From assembly GCA_903970475.1 (NCBI GenBank), contig CAJCIQ010000142.1, forward strand, positions 1 through 64,000: a stretch of 64,000 nucleotides of DNA, given 5' to 3'. Below, one piece after another: positions 43,295 through 51,517 of this stretch. The notes beneath the pieces are model-generated. The model did no database searches, was not told the DNA's origin, and worked only from the letters and a program-made list of their open reading frames with translations. The translations under genes and the position numbers were made by a program. Positions within the stretch are counted from its first letter, which is position 1, and the number at the start of each line of letters is the position of its first letter. The DNA comes from Beijerinckiaceae bacterium. GTDB taxonomy: Bacteria; Bacteroidota; Bacteroidia; Chitinophagales; Chitinophagaceae.

Positions 43295-44158
43295 ATGAAC
43301 CAGAATCTATACCAGTCCTTTGAGATTGTATATAAGGAGGTAGATGAATGCCCCCTGAAGGACCATAAGCATAACTTCTTCGAGTTGGTGTATATCCTTG
43401 CCGGAACGGGTATGCAATGCATCAATAAAAACAAATTCCCCTATGAAAAAGGCCATTTGTTTCTGTTAACCCCTGCGGATTGCCATGCTTTCGAGGTCCA
43501 AACCCGGACCCAATTCTTTTTCCTCCGTTTTGGAAATAAGTACATCAATGCCTTAAAGGAAAATGGGGCCGGGGATGGTATATGGGTTCAGCAAATGGAG
43601 TATATACTTCAGCATGCCAGCCATCAACCTGGAAGCATCCTCTATAACCAGGGAGACAAACCCCTGGTAAAAACCCTGATAGAAACCATTATCCGGGAAC
43701 ACTTAAATCAGGAGCCTTACCATCAGGAACTGATCCGTCAGTTGGTCAATACCATGATTACGCTGGTCGCCAGAAATATTTCCATGAAGCTTCCGGAGAA
43801 AATCAACGAAGCTTCCTTGGAAGCCATTATGCAGATCATCCGTTACATTCAGGAAAACATTTACGAGCCGGAACGACTCAGGGTAGAACGCATCAGTGAT
43901 ACCTTTGGTATTTCTAAGGATTACCTGGGCCGCTATTTCAGGAAGCACGCGGGCGAGTCCTTGCAGCAATACATTACCAACTATAAGCTGAAACTGGTAG
44001 AAGCCCGGTTGGGCCATACCAATATGCGCATCAATGAAATCGTAAACGAACTCAACTTTACGGACGAAAGCCACATGAACCGCATGTTTAAAAAACATAA
44101 AGGCGTCAGCCCCTCTGAATACAGAAAGAATATCAACCTTAAGGCTGTCCCGTTATGA
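43295..44158 (+). CDS. AraC-family regulator, first of a coupled pair
   Basis: 287 residues. N-terminal cupin (NFFELVYILAGTGMQCINKN, HLFLLTPADCHAFEV) and C-terminal HTHs (VERISDTFGISKDYLGRYFR, INEIVNELNFTDESHMNRMF and HKGVSPSEYRKN). The final 4 nt overlap the start of a second AraC gene (ATGA), a sign of translational coupling. It is divergent from the broken zinc dehydrogenase, which was probably its regulated gene. Confidence 0.9.
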   Translation: MNQNLYQSFEIVYKEVDECPLKDHKHNFFELVYILAGTGMQCINKNKFPYEKGHLFLLTPADCHAFEVQTRTQFFFLRFGNKYINALKENGAGDGIWVQQMEYILQHASHQPGSILYNQGDKPLVKTLIETIIREHLNQEPYHQELIRQLVNTMITLVARNISMKLPEKINEASLEAIMQIIRYIQENIYEPERLRVERISDTFGISKDYLGRYFRKHAGESLQQYITNYKLKLVEARLGHTNMRINEIVNELNFTDESHMNRMFKKHKGVSPSEYRKNINLKAVPL

Positions 44159-44928
44159 TTTTACAGAAGTTCCATCCAACAGCTCCGTTAGCCCCTTTCA
44201 TCAAGGAATACACCTTGATTGAAAGCGAGCAGGATTTCAGCAATACCATCCTTCCTAATGTAGGCATCGTACTTTCTTTTCGTTACCAGGGGAACATCAT
44301 GATCATGGAAAACGATCAGACGGCCCTGCTTCCTGCTATTGTTTTGTCCGGTCTGAGAAAATCCGCCAGACAGGTGACTTATCATAAAGGGGCTTCGAAT
44401 CTTTTGGTCACCTTTAAGGAAGGAGGTATTACAGCCTTCTCACAAGTCAGGGCAAACGAATTATTTGGGTTGAGTGTGGATGCGGCACATGTTTTTCCCA
44501 CCCCATCCTTATTGGAAGTATTAGAAAAACTGGCCTTGGCGTCCAATCATGTTTTGCGTATTGAGCAACTGGAAGCATTTCTGCTGAAGCATCTTAAAGA
44601 ACCTCAACCAGACCAGGCGATATCCCACGTGCTTCAACAAATCAATGCCTCCCAAGGCCTGGTGCGGATGAAAGACCTCGCCCAATCCGTCTACCTGAGT
44701 CAGGATGCTTTTGAAAAGCGGTTCAGGGCCCGTATCGGATCCACCCCTCGGCAGTTTGCCTCTATCATCCGGCTCCAACAACTCATCAAGCAATATCCCC
44801 ACGCTTCCTCTCTGACGGAAGCTTCTTATGAGGCAGGTTACTTTGACCAATCTCATTTCATTAAGGACTTCCGCTTATTTACAGGTCAGACACCCTCTCA
44901 ATTTTTTAAGTCGGTTCAGCTCTGGTAA
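44155..44928 (+). CDS. AraC-family regulator, second of a coupled pair
   Basis: 257 residues. N-terminal part of the DUF6597 type (FHPTAPLAPFIKEYTLIESE, and VGIVLSFRYQGN) and C-terminal HTHs (LVRMKDLAQSVYLSQDAFEK, LTEASYEAGYFDQSHFIKDF, TGQTPSQFF). Overlaps the previous AraC gene by 4 nt. Two coupled AraC regulators of different sensing types are unusual and may form hetero-oligomers or act in cascade. Confidence 0.9.
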   Translation: MILQKFHPTAPLAPFIKEYTLIESEQDFSNTILPNVGIVLSFRYQGNIMIMENDQTALLPAIVLSGLRKSARQVTYHKGASNLLVTFKEGGITAFSQVRANELFGLSVDAAHVFPTPSLLEVLEKLALASNHVLRIEQLEAFLLKHLKEPQPDQAISHVLQQINASQGLVRMKDLAQSVYLSQDAFEKRFRARIGSTPRQFASIIRLQQLIKQYPHASSLTEASYEAGYFDQSHFIKDFRLFTGQTPSQFFKSVQLW

Positions 44929-45121
44929 GCCGCGGCTCGGTTCACACGTTTCGGGCGGGAGCCTGCTCGCATTTCTGGCCGCAGGCCCACAGATCACTGA
45001 ATTTTTACAATTCCCCCTGACGCTCCCCTTTTAGTTTTGTGTAAAAATAAAACCAATGTCATCCCTATTTACCTGGCAGGCATTTATGCTCCTATTTTTT
45101 ATTAATCAAAACACATCAGCC

Positions 45122-45880
45122 ATGTCAAACATCGCACAGATTCAAAGCATCCAGTCCAACAAGGCAGTCGTCAGGAGTTTCTTCGAACAACTACTAAACC
45201 ACAAAGACACCTCCATTTTACCCTCGATTGTGTCAGCTGACTTTAAGGGCCCTGAAGGCGAATCAGGTTTTAACGGATTTATGGAAAGCCTTACTCCATT
45301 GTTAACCTCGTTTCCCAACATTCACTATGAAATCAAGTCCATAATAGCCGAAGGGAATAATGTCTTTGTTCAATGGACCTGGACGGGAACTCAGGCTACT
45401 CCATACCGGGGAATATCTGAAATTGGTAAAACCATTAGTAACGATGGCATGGGGCTGTTTCACTTAACGAACGGAAAAATCGATCAAGCCCAGGTCCAAA
45501 CGGACAGGCTGGGCTTTCTCCAATCCCTGGGTACGGTAACTACACCCATAGGAGGAGGCCAAAACGCCCTTACGTTTATCGATAAGTTCCACGTGCCCGC
45601 AGCCGGCATACAGGAATTTGAGGAAAGGGTGCGCCACAATAGAGCCATACTAAGGGCCCTCCCAGGATTCATCCGGGACGAAGCGTATGCGCACACGGAT
45701 GACCAGGGTGATATGACCTGCATCACCGTTGCCATATGGAAGGACCAGGCCTCCATCGATCAGGCCAAAAAATGCGTTCAGGAAGCCTATCAGAAGGAAG
45801 GGTTTAACATGCCGGCCATGCTCAGTCGTTTAGGTATCACTATGGAGCGGGGCATTTATAAAGCCTCTGGAGACCTTTGA
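45122..45880 (+). CDS. fused SnoaL-like (ester cyclase) and ABM-domain protein
   Basis: 252 residues. Residues about 8-135 are a SnoaL/NTF2-fold polyketide-cyclase-like domain (AVVRSFFEQLLNHKDTSILP, NNVFVQWTWTGTQATPYRGI); residues about 150-245 are an ABM-type dimeric alpha-beta barrel (FIDKFHVPAAGIQEFEERVR, ALPGFIRDEAYAH, TCITVAIWKDQASIDQA). An earlier in-frame ATG (45056) would add a weak signal-like segment; a TAGTTTTG box at 45032-45039 precedes both. It overlaps the convergent isochorismatase gene by 25 nt. Confidence 0.82.
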   Translation: MSNIAQIQSIQSNKAVVRSFFEQLLNHKDTSILPSIVSADFKGPEGESGFNGFMESLTPLLTSFPNIHYEIKSIIAEGNNVFVQWTWTGTQATPYRGISEIGKTISNDGMGLFHLTNGKIDQAQVQTDRLGFLQSLGTVTTPIGGGQNALTFIDKFHVPAAGIQEFEERVRHNRAILRALPGFIRDEAYAHTDDQGDMTCITVAIWKDQASIDQAKKCVQEAYQKEGFNMPAMLSRLGITMERGIYKASGDL

Positions 45881-46464
45881 GCAACGATGGTCCGTTTGAG
45901 GGAAGCGCCCATATTGTAGAGTTGCAACAAGGCGCTTTCCTTCACTTTTTCCGCGCTTAATTTGCCCAACCAATCATGGTCAAGGGCGCAGGTCCCGGTA
46001 GCATTGATATCCAATACGACTTTCCATTCACGCATAATGGCTTCCCTGGCAGTAGTGGAAACGCAGCCATGGGTGTAAAATCCAGTAATCAATACTTCGT
46101 TGACACTGAGTTTGTCCAGCCAGCATCCTATGGCAGAGCCGGTGAAGGCGCCGTAGACATTCTTTTGAAATTCTGCCTCGGGCGCAATTTGGGGGTCCGC
46201 ACCCGCCGTCTCGGTACCAAGGCGCCCAGGTTCACCAGCCGGCCCAAAGCCAGGATAAAACTCAGCCCCCCAACTACCAGGAACAAAGGCCGGCGATTCT
46301 TCAGGCTTATTAAAATGCCTGACCCAGGCAATGGGCTTGCCCTTAGCCCTAAAGTGGGAAACGTGTTGACCGATTACGGCTATCACCTGTTCAAAATCAG
46401 GCACAGGCCTCTTACCATCCGCAGAAAATTCATTCTGGGCATCAATAATGATTAAAGCTTCCAT
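45856..46464 (-). CDS. cysteine hydrolase (isochorismatase family)
   Basis: 202 residues. Catalytic triad Asp (MEALIIIDAQNEFSADG, Asp8), Lys (EFQKNVYGAFTGS) and Cys (TGFYTHGCVSTTAREAIM). Close relatives hydrolyse small amides or isochorismate; the substrate is unknown. It stands 12 nt downstream of an Ada-like gene on the same strand, so the two are likely co-transcribed. Confidence 0.9.
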   Translation of the reverse strand: MEALIIIDAQNEFSADGKRPVPDFEQVIAVIGQHVSHFRAKGKPIAWVRHFNKPEESPAFVPGSWGAEFYPGFGPAGEPGRLGTETAGADPQIAPEAEFQKNVYGAFTGSAIGCWLDKLSVNEVLITGFYTHGCVSTTAREAIMREWKVVLDINATGTCALDHDWLGKLSAEKVKESALLQLYNMGASLKRTIVAQRSPEAL

Positions 46465-46476
46465 ATGAAAAGTTGA

Positions 46477-47322
46477 CTATTGCGAAGCATTGACTAATGC
46501 GCTTTCCCAACCGATCATGGCCATCTTGCGGACTTTGCCGTAGTGATAATGGCCCATGCTGCCATCTGTCGAAATCACCCTATGACAAGGGATCAGGTAG
46601 AGGATCGTATTGGCGCCTACGGCGGAGCCCACTGCCCTGGCAGCCTGGGGATGGCCGATAACACCGGCGATTTGTTGAAAAGAAGTCAAGGAGCCGAAGG
46701 GTATATTAACCAACGCCTCCCAGACTTTGATTTGAAAGTCAGTTCCCCTTACCAATAGGCTCAGGGACTCATTGCTTTCCATGGGCTGAAAGATCTTTTT
46801 AATGTATGGCTGTGTGAAACTTGGTTTATGAATGAGGGTGGCGGAGGGCCACCGGTGGGAAAATAGCTCATATTCATCCCGGCTTCTTTCTTCATCAATA
46901 AATTTGAGTGCACATACCCCCTTTTCGGCCACGGCAATAAAACAAAGTCCAAATGGCGAGGCATGATACCCGTAAAATATCTCCAGGTCTTTTCCTTGGG
47001 TTTTATACTGTTGGGGACTGACTCCTTCGATTTTCACAAACAGGTCATGTACCCTGGACTGGCTGGATAGTCCCACCATATCAGCAGCTTCTACCATGTT
47101 TGAGGTTTGTTTGATCTGGGATTTCAAGTGGTCCAGCGTAAGGTATTGCAGGAATTTTTTGGGACTTATCCCCACCCAATCGGTAAACATCCGCTGAAAG
47201 TGGAAAGGGCTCATAAAGACCTTACGGGCAATATCATCCAGGTCGGGTTGCTCCTTGAAACTTTCCGTGATGTAGCCAATGGCTTTTTCAATCCTGTAAT
47301 AGTTGACGCTTTGATCGCTCAT
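46477..47322 (-). CDS. Ada-like bifunctional AraC / O6-methylguanine-DNA methyltransferase
   Basis: 281 residues. N-terminal AraC HTH (IEKAIGYITESFKEQPDLDD, FMSPFHFQRMFTDW), then a ribonuclease-like part, and a C-terminal methyltransferase domain with the acceptor Cys in LIPCHRVIS and the helix-turn-helix before it (GSLTSFQQIAGVIGHPQAAR). It lacks the phosphotriester-accepting N-terminal domain of E. coli Ada, as is usual in Bacteroidota. Function: repair of O6-methylguanine and gene control. Fits with alkB and the 2OG oxygenase of the same window. Confidence 0.9.
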   Translation of the reverse strand: MSDQSVNYYRIEKAIGYITESFKEQPDLDDIARKVFMSPFHFQRMFTDWVGISPKKFLQYLTLDHLKSQIKQTSNMVEAADMVGLSSQSRVHDLFVKIEGVSPQQYKTQGKDLEIFYGYHASPFGLCFIAVAEKGVCALKFIDEERSRDEYELFSHRWPSATLIHKPSFTQPYIKKIFQPMESNESLSLLVRGTDFQIKVWEALVNIPFGSLTSFQQIAGVIGHPQAARAVGSAVGANTILYLIPCHRVISTDGSMGHYHYGKVRKMAMIGWESALVNASQ

Positions 47323-47741
47323 AATTGACTATCCAGGTACTAAATTACCTATCCCTTCAGAGGTAGACAATCCGAAACTTGCTAACTTCAGACAAACTTG
47401 CTTTCTCCGGGTTAACTTACTGATTCCGGGTCAGCTTCTCAGCTCCGCGTAAAGACCAGGGAGTCTCCCAGCTTCCACGTGAGGCCATCTCCGCTTACTT
47501 CCTAGGTCATGTTGAAGGAAGTGTCGGAAATTTCTCATACATGAAATGCTGGTAAACAATGCCTACCTTGGGGCAGTACTCATTGACAGAAAGGATGAGT
47601 TTTCCCTTGATCCATCCATTGGAGGAATAGACCCTGAGTCCATGAAAATTATTGAACCCGTATGCCAGTTTTGGACACCATAAAGGTTTGGGTAAAAGAA
47701 CATATGGAGCAACCCATTCCTAGTCAGGCAGCGACCTGCAC
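47323..47741 (-). other. 419-nt stretch with a decayed coding remnant
   Basis: No intact gene. The minus strand from 47719 down to a stop at 47507-47509 is open for about 70 codons with protein-like content (LAYGFNNFHGLRVYSSNGWI, KGKLILSVNEYCPKVGIVYQ) but has no start codon and an in-frame stop just upstream. It looks like a tail of a lost gene that I cannot place. The rest (47323-47506) shows nothing. Confidence 0.4.
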
Positions 47742-48487
47742 TTAATCCATCTTCACCACTACCTTTCCCAGGTACTTTCCTTCCTGGTAATAGGCATAAG
47801 CTTCTTTAGCTTTTTCAAAGGGGAATACCCGGCCTATGACTGGTTTGAGCTTGTGGAAACCTGCGGCTTTGCACATTTCCATATGATGCCTGCGGTGTCC
47901 CGCAGCTATTCTTCTGAGGGAAAAAACTTTTCCTGCCATGACATTCACATCCAATAAGGGTTTCTCCTTATCTAACCATCCCACCATATTTAACTCCCCC
48001 GTATAATGCAGGGATTGAATGGACCTGGCCAAGGTACCTGCTCCGACAACTTCAATGACATGTTGGGCCCCTTCTCCGTTTGTAAGGGCCAGGACATCTT
48101 TATGCCAGTCCGGCCTTTCCGCATAATTAATGACCTCATCTGCGATCCTCCGAGTTGAGGTGAAACGTCCATGTTAAATGGCCCATCCACCCAATCCGGA
48201 AACATAACCATGCTTACCCGCTCCCCTACCTTAACGTTATCTACCGACTCGCCTATGGCAACCACCTCCCCTGCCCCATCTGCCAGCGGGACTAGTTGTT
48301 CCTTTACGGGCAAAGGATACAAACCCATTTCGATGGTGTAGATGTCCCGGAAATTAAAGGCAGCTGCCTTCATTTTTACGAGTACCTCCTTGGGTCCTGG
48401 TTTCGGAATAGGTCTGGTGATCAAACTCCAACCAGAAAGGCTCTTTCCTTTTCCTACCTCATAAGCCCAGAATGTTTCCTGTAGCAT
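47742..48487 (-). pseudogene. zinc-binding alcohol dehydrogenase family gene, internally deleted and frameshifted
   Basis: From ATG 48487 the frame gives MLQETFWAYEVGKGKSLSGW and continues through EVLVKMKAAAFNFRDIY and SVDNVKVGERVSMVMFPDWV, as far as QLGGS (about 48160). There it jumps, in another frame, to ADEVINYAERPDWHKDVLAL and then RSIQSLHYTGELNMVGWLDK to the end (GKVVVKMD). About 100 residues of the nucleotide-binding core are missing. The divergent HxlR regulator gene, usual partner of such reductases, is intact. Confidence 0.82.
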
Positions 48488-48552
48488 ACGCTGATTTTTA
48501 AGCAAAGTTGACCCGAATCCCTGGCCCCTACAAGAACGGAAAAGATTGTTCG

Positions 48553-48560
48553 TATCTTTA
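48553..48560 (+). promoter_or_regulatory. putative -7 box (TATCTTTA) of the HxlR gene
   Basis: TATCTTTA ends 4 nt before the ATG at 48565, again implying a leaderless message. Confidence 0.4.
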
Positions 48561-48564
48561 ACGT

Positions 48565-48930
48565 ATGCGAAAAACATCCTCTACCAATACCCAGAACCTT
48601 AAGCAGCTCATGGTATTGTGTCCTATATCTTACACTTTATCGGTCATGGGCGGAAGATGGACAGCCCTTATTATTGACCGGTTGGTGAAACAGCCGCTGC
48701 GCTACAGCGAGTTGAAACGGGCTATTCCCCCCGCCTCAGAAAGGGTGCTTACCCTGCAACTCAAAGAACTGGAACAGGATGGAGTGATCTCCAGGACGGC
48801 CATCGTGGATACACCCCCTAAAATCATTGAATACCAACTGACCGATAAGGGACATTCCCTGGTCGGTGTATTGACGCAGTTGTATGAGTGGGGAAAAAAC
48901 AATCGCCATGCTGTTCCAATTCCTGGCTAA
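48565..48930 (+). CDS. HxlR-family transcriptional regulator
   Basis: 121 residues: the winged-helix signature CPISYTLSVMGGRWTALIID, ELKRAIPPASERVLTLQLKE and LEQDGVISRTAIVDTPPKII, then YQLTDKGHSL. HxlR proteins sense electrophiles or quinones, commonly through a cysteine near the N-terminus (Cys in MVLCPIS here), and regulate a divergent reductase. Here that reductase is the broken zinc dehydrogenase. It overlaps the Crp-like gene by 23 nt. Confidence 0.9.
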   Translation: MRKTSSTNTQNLKQLMVLCPISYTLSVMGGRWTALIIDRLVKQPLRYSELKRAIPPASERVLTLQLKELEQDGVISRTAIVDTPPKIIEYQLTDKGHSLVGVLTQLYEWGKNNRHAVPIPG

Positions 48931-49492
48931 GTACCCGGCGCTTCATTCCTACCTAGACAAGTATCTGCCCCTCCAGGAGCGCCTTGAGGTACCTGCTAAA
49001 GCCTGCCTGTTGGAGGAAGGCAAAAAATCCCAGCATTATATCTACATAGAAAAGGGTTGTCTTCGCGCCTATTTTGACAAGGACGGAGAAGACAAGACGG
49101 CCCAATTCTTCTTTGAGGGTGATGGCCTGGCTTCCTTTGACAGCTTCATCAACCATGTACCCAGCCCTTTCACCATTGAGTCCATAGAGCCTTGCCTATT
49201 GCAATTACTGCATAGGGAGCATTTTATGCAGTTGTTGTCAGATTTGGATAAAGAACCCCATTTCCTGCTCACCATCCTGCAATTGACCGCAAAACGCCAA
49301 TTACATTACCTCAATGAGTTTGTGTCGGTACTCAAGGATAGTCCCGAAGAACGGTATCAATATTTATTGAAGGAAAAGCCCCATATTATCCAGCGAATAC
49401 CACAACACTATATTGCTTCTTACCTGGGGGTGAGCACGGTGCACCTGAGTCGCATTAAGCGTAAGCTCGCTAAGGGCCAAGCGCATTTTTGA
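48908..49492 (+). CDS. Crp/Fnr-family regulator
   Basis: 194 residues. Cyclic-nucleotide-binding fold (LLEEGKKSQHYIYIEKGCLR, AYFDKDGEDKTAQFFFEGDG) and a C-terminal HTH (QRIPQHYIASYLGVSTVHLS, RIKRKLA). No conserved Arg-Ser cAMP contact is evident, so the ligand may differ. The start at 48908 lies inside the HxlR gene, so translation is coupled. Possible partner in the same response. Confidence 0.88.
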   Translation: MLFQFLAKYPALHSYLDKYLPLQERLEVPAKACLLEEGKKSQHYIYIEKGCLRAYFDKDGEDKTAQFFFEGDGLASFDSFINHVPSPFTIESIEPCLLQLLHREHFMQLLSDLDKEPHFLLTILQLTAKRQLHYLNEFVSVLKDSPEERYQYLLKEKPHIIQRIPQHYIASYLGVSTVHLSRIKRKLAKGQAHF

Positions 49493-49515
49493 GGGCGGCC
49501 GGCGCCTACGCGGCA

Positions 49516-49547
49516 CGGTTTGCGCACGCGGCGGTTTGCGCACGCGG
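49516..49547 (+). repeat. perfect 16-bp tandem duplication, GC-rich
   Basis: CGGTTTGCGCACGCGG is repeated exactly at 49516-49531 and 49532-49547, between the convergent Crp-like and DUF2314 genes. The surrounding 60 nt are much richer in GC than the neighbourhood. Confidence 0.9.
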
Positions 49548-49548
49548 C

Positions 49549-50067
49549 CTAGTCCGCGAATTTCCAGACCGTGGCCGTATCCATGCGGGCTTTTTGCGCC
49601 GGGGTGAGCCTGTTCAAGATTACCCGCTGGGTGTATCCACCATAGTGGGTAGAGTCTACCTTGTATATCCAATCGGCAATATCTTTGTCCTGAATGACTA
49701 CTGTATCCCTTTTCTTGAGGCCTTTCACAACCCTGGGGCTATCTAGCAGCACTCCCCAATACTGGCCATCAACCTTAAATAAATTTCCGACCCACATATA
49801 CTCTACCTTATCATCATCCCGGTACTTCACCTTGATCATGGTCTCTTTCTTATCGACCCTTCCACCCAAAAATGCGCTGTCAAAGCGGGGAAATAAATCT
49901 TGAGCTTTCTGGATGGCAGCCCTAATCTCAGGATCATCAGCTTTAATGCCAAAGGTATGATGGGCAGTATCAAGGTCCACTATGGACTTGGAGGAAGTCG
50001 TGGACTCCTGCCGGCAACCGGACAGCATCAGGCAAATACAGAGGAAAAAAAGGAGGGTTACTCTCAT
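49549..50067 (-). CDS. DUF2314 lipoprotein
   Basis: 172 residues from MRVTLLFFLCICLMLSGC (lipobox, Cys18). The mature part has FDSAFLGGRVDKKETMIKVK, DDDKVEYMWVGNLFKVDGQY, WGVLLDSPRVVKGLKKRDTV, DIADWIYKV, matching DUF2314 (WV...G...P...GD). DUF2314 proteins are small and often cytoplasmic; this one is exported as a lipoprotein. Function unknown. Confidence 0.78.
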   Translation of the reverse strand: MRVTLLFFLCICLMLSGCRQESTTSSKSIVDLDTAHHTFGIKADDPEIRAAIQKAQDLFPRFDSAFLGGRVDKKETMIKVKYRDDDKVEYMWVGNLFKVDGQYWGVLLDSPRVVKGLKKRDTVVIQDKDIADWIYKVDSTHYGGYTQRVILNRLTPAQKARMDTATVWKFAD

Positions 50068-50139
50068 ACTGATAGCATGAATGGGCGCTTCGATCATTAA
50101 TACACGGAGCTTACCCCATAGTCGCGAGCGTCCATGGGC

Positions 50140-50964
50140 TCATGACCGGGGATCCTTACCAAAGGTAGTAGCATTCCGGCCTGTCCTATAATTCAGCCCG
50201 GCTGTCGTGCCCGCGGTTACATCAATGGTTACACCTGTAATGGCGGAGGCCATGTAAGAGGCAAGAAATAAAGCCACGTTGGCAATTTCTTCCATCAGGG
50301 GCATACGCTTGAGCATAGTATCGTCTTCAATAGCGCCCAATACGACCGCCATCTCTTCCGGCATTTGTTGTACCGCCTCTTGAAACACCCTGGAATCAGG
50401 AGAGCCTCCGGAGCGAATGGTGACCACCCTTATCCCATATATACCCAGTTCTGCCGCCAGGTTAGCAGATAAGTTCTCCACTGCTGCACAGGCGGCCGCA
50501 AAGCCTCCCGTATAGGGATACCCTATCCCACCGGGTGTAGCCGTCAGAAACAATATAACCCCAAACCCCTGGTCTTTCATGATACGACCTGCGGCAGTGG
50601 CCGTCAGAAAACGTGTCCTCAGGAAATTCTCTACAGGTACCAGGTACTCATCTGCCTGCATCTCTATCAAGGGTACATTTTGGAGCACATCCAGCCCTAC
50701 GGCATTGAAAGAGATATCTATAGGACCATAGGAAGTATGCACCTGATCCAAATGATTTTCAATGGCTTGCTGGTCATATCCGTCGACGACTGCCACTTCA
50801 GCCCACCCGCCGGCGCCGCGAATCTCCGTCGCTACCGTTTGCAAAGATTCCGTAGATCTTCCGGTCAAAAACACACGGGCTCCTGCTGAAGCAAATGCTT
50901 TAGCTACGGTGGCACCCAGGGAGCCACCGGCTCCATATACTATGGCATTTTTATTTTCCAACAT
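50140..50964 (-). CDS. divergent SDR lacking the Tyr-Lys pair (paralogue of the 9108-9905 gene)
   Basis: 274 residues with MLENKNAIVYGAGGSLGATV (GxGGSLG), FLTGRSTES, SFNAVG in place of NAG, and a C-terminal TGVTIDVTAG strand. The catalytic motif is F155-A-A-A-C159 where SDRs have Y-x-x-x-K. The same F...C replacement occurs in the other copy at 9.1 kb, so this is a defined subgroup and not a sequencing fault. It is a single gene on the minus strand. Confidence 0.8.
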   Translation of the reverse strand: MLENKNAIVYGAGGSLGATVAKAFASAGARVFLTGRSTESLQTVATEIRGAGGWAEVAVVDGYDQQAIENHLDQVHTSYGPIDISFNAVGLDVLQNVPLIEMQADEYLVPVENFLRTRFLTATAAGRIMKDQGFGVILFLTATPGGIGYPYTGGFAAACAAVENLSANLAAELGIYGIRVVTIRSGGSPDSRVFQEAVQQMPEEMAVVLGAIEDDTMLKRMPLMEEIANVALFLASYMASAITGVTIDVTAGTTAGLNYRTGRNATTFGKDPRS

Positions 50965-50998
50965 AGGTTGCTTGATTAATTGGTAACTGGTTCACAAT

Positions 50999-51517
50999 TT
51001 ACGAAGTCAACTGCTTAACCACGTAATCTTCCAGGCCTCCGTTTTGATCCAAGGCTTCGAGATTTTCAATGTCCTTATTGCGTTTCATACCATGGTCCAG
51101 ATTGGACATATACATTTTTACCATGCACCGGATGCCGGCCATATTACATTGTATCACGTTCTTGGAGTAGTTATTCTGAAGACTATAGCGGGCCCAGCCC
51201 CCCATAAACCCAACGAGTAACTCCGGGTTCTTTTTGGTCATCGGGACCACTTTAGCGTTCAGGTTAACGGTGACTGTCGGGGAATTGCTGATCCAGGACA
51301 GCAGGTAAGCACCGGCAGACTTTCTTTGGTTTTGTTGCATATCCAGTGGTGTACTTTCGTACCAGTCCACTATTTTAATAACTGCGCTTTCTGAGTTTAC
51401 GAAGTCCGCTTTGGTTTTGGGGAGGGAATCTGGAATCTGAAAGGATTGCGCTTGGGCGCCCAGGGAGGCAAACAGTCCAATGAGTAGCAGCAGCGGCAAT
51501 CTACATGAGTTGATCAT
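50999..51517 (-). CDS. exported hypothetical protein
   Basis: 172 residues with a signal peptide (SCRLPLLLLIGLFASLGAQA). The mature part is helical, opening with FQIPDSLPKTKADFVNSESA, with a YESTPLDMQQNQRKSAGAYL segment and two cysteines (IQCNMAGIRCMV). No family recognised. Start M at 51517 is chosen because it overlaps the stop of the previous gene by 4 nt (ATGA). Confidence 0.7.
   Translation of the reverse strand: MINSCRLPLLLLIGLFASLGAQAQSFQIPDSLPKTKADFVNSESAVIKIVDWYESTPLDMQQNQRKSAGAYLLSWISNSPTVTVNLNAKVVPMTKKNPELLVGFMGGWARYSLQNNYSKNVIQCNMAGIRCMVKMYMSNLDHGMKRNKDIENLEALDQNGGLEDYVVKQLTS

Noticed and set aside
45976-46455. 159-codon plus-strand frame
   Set aside because: Antisense to the isochorismatase-family gene, which has its catalytic triad.
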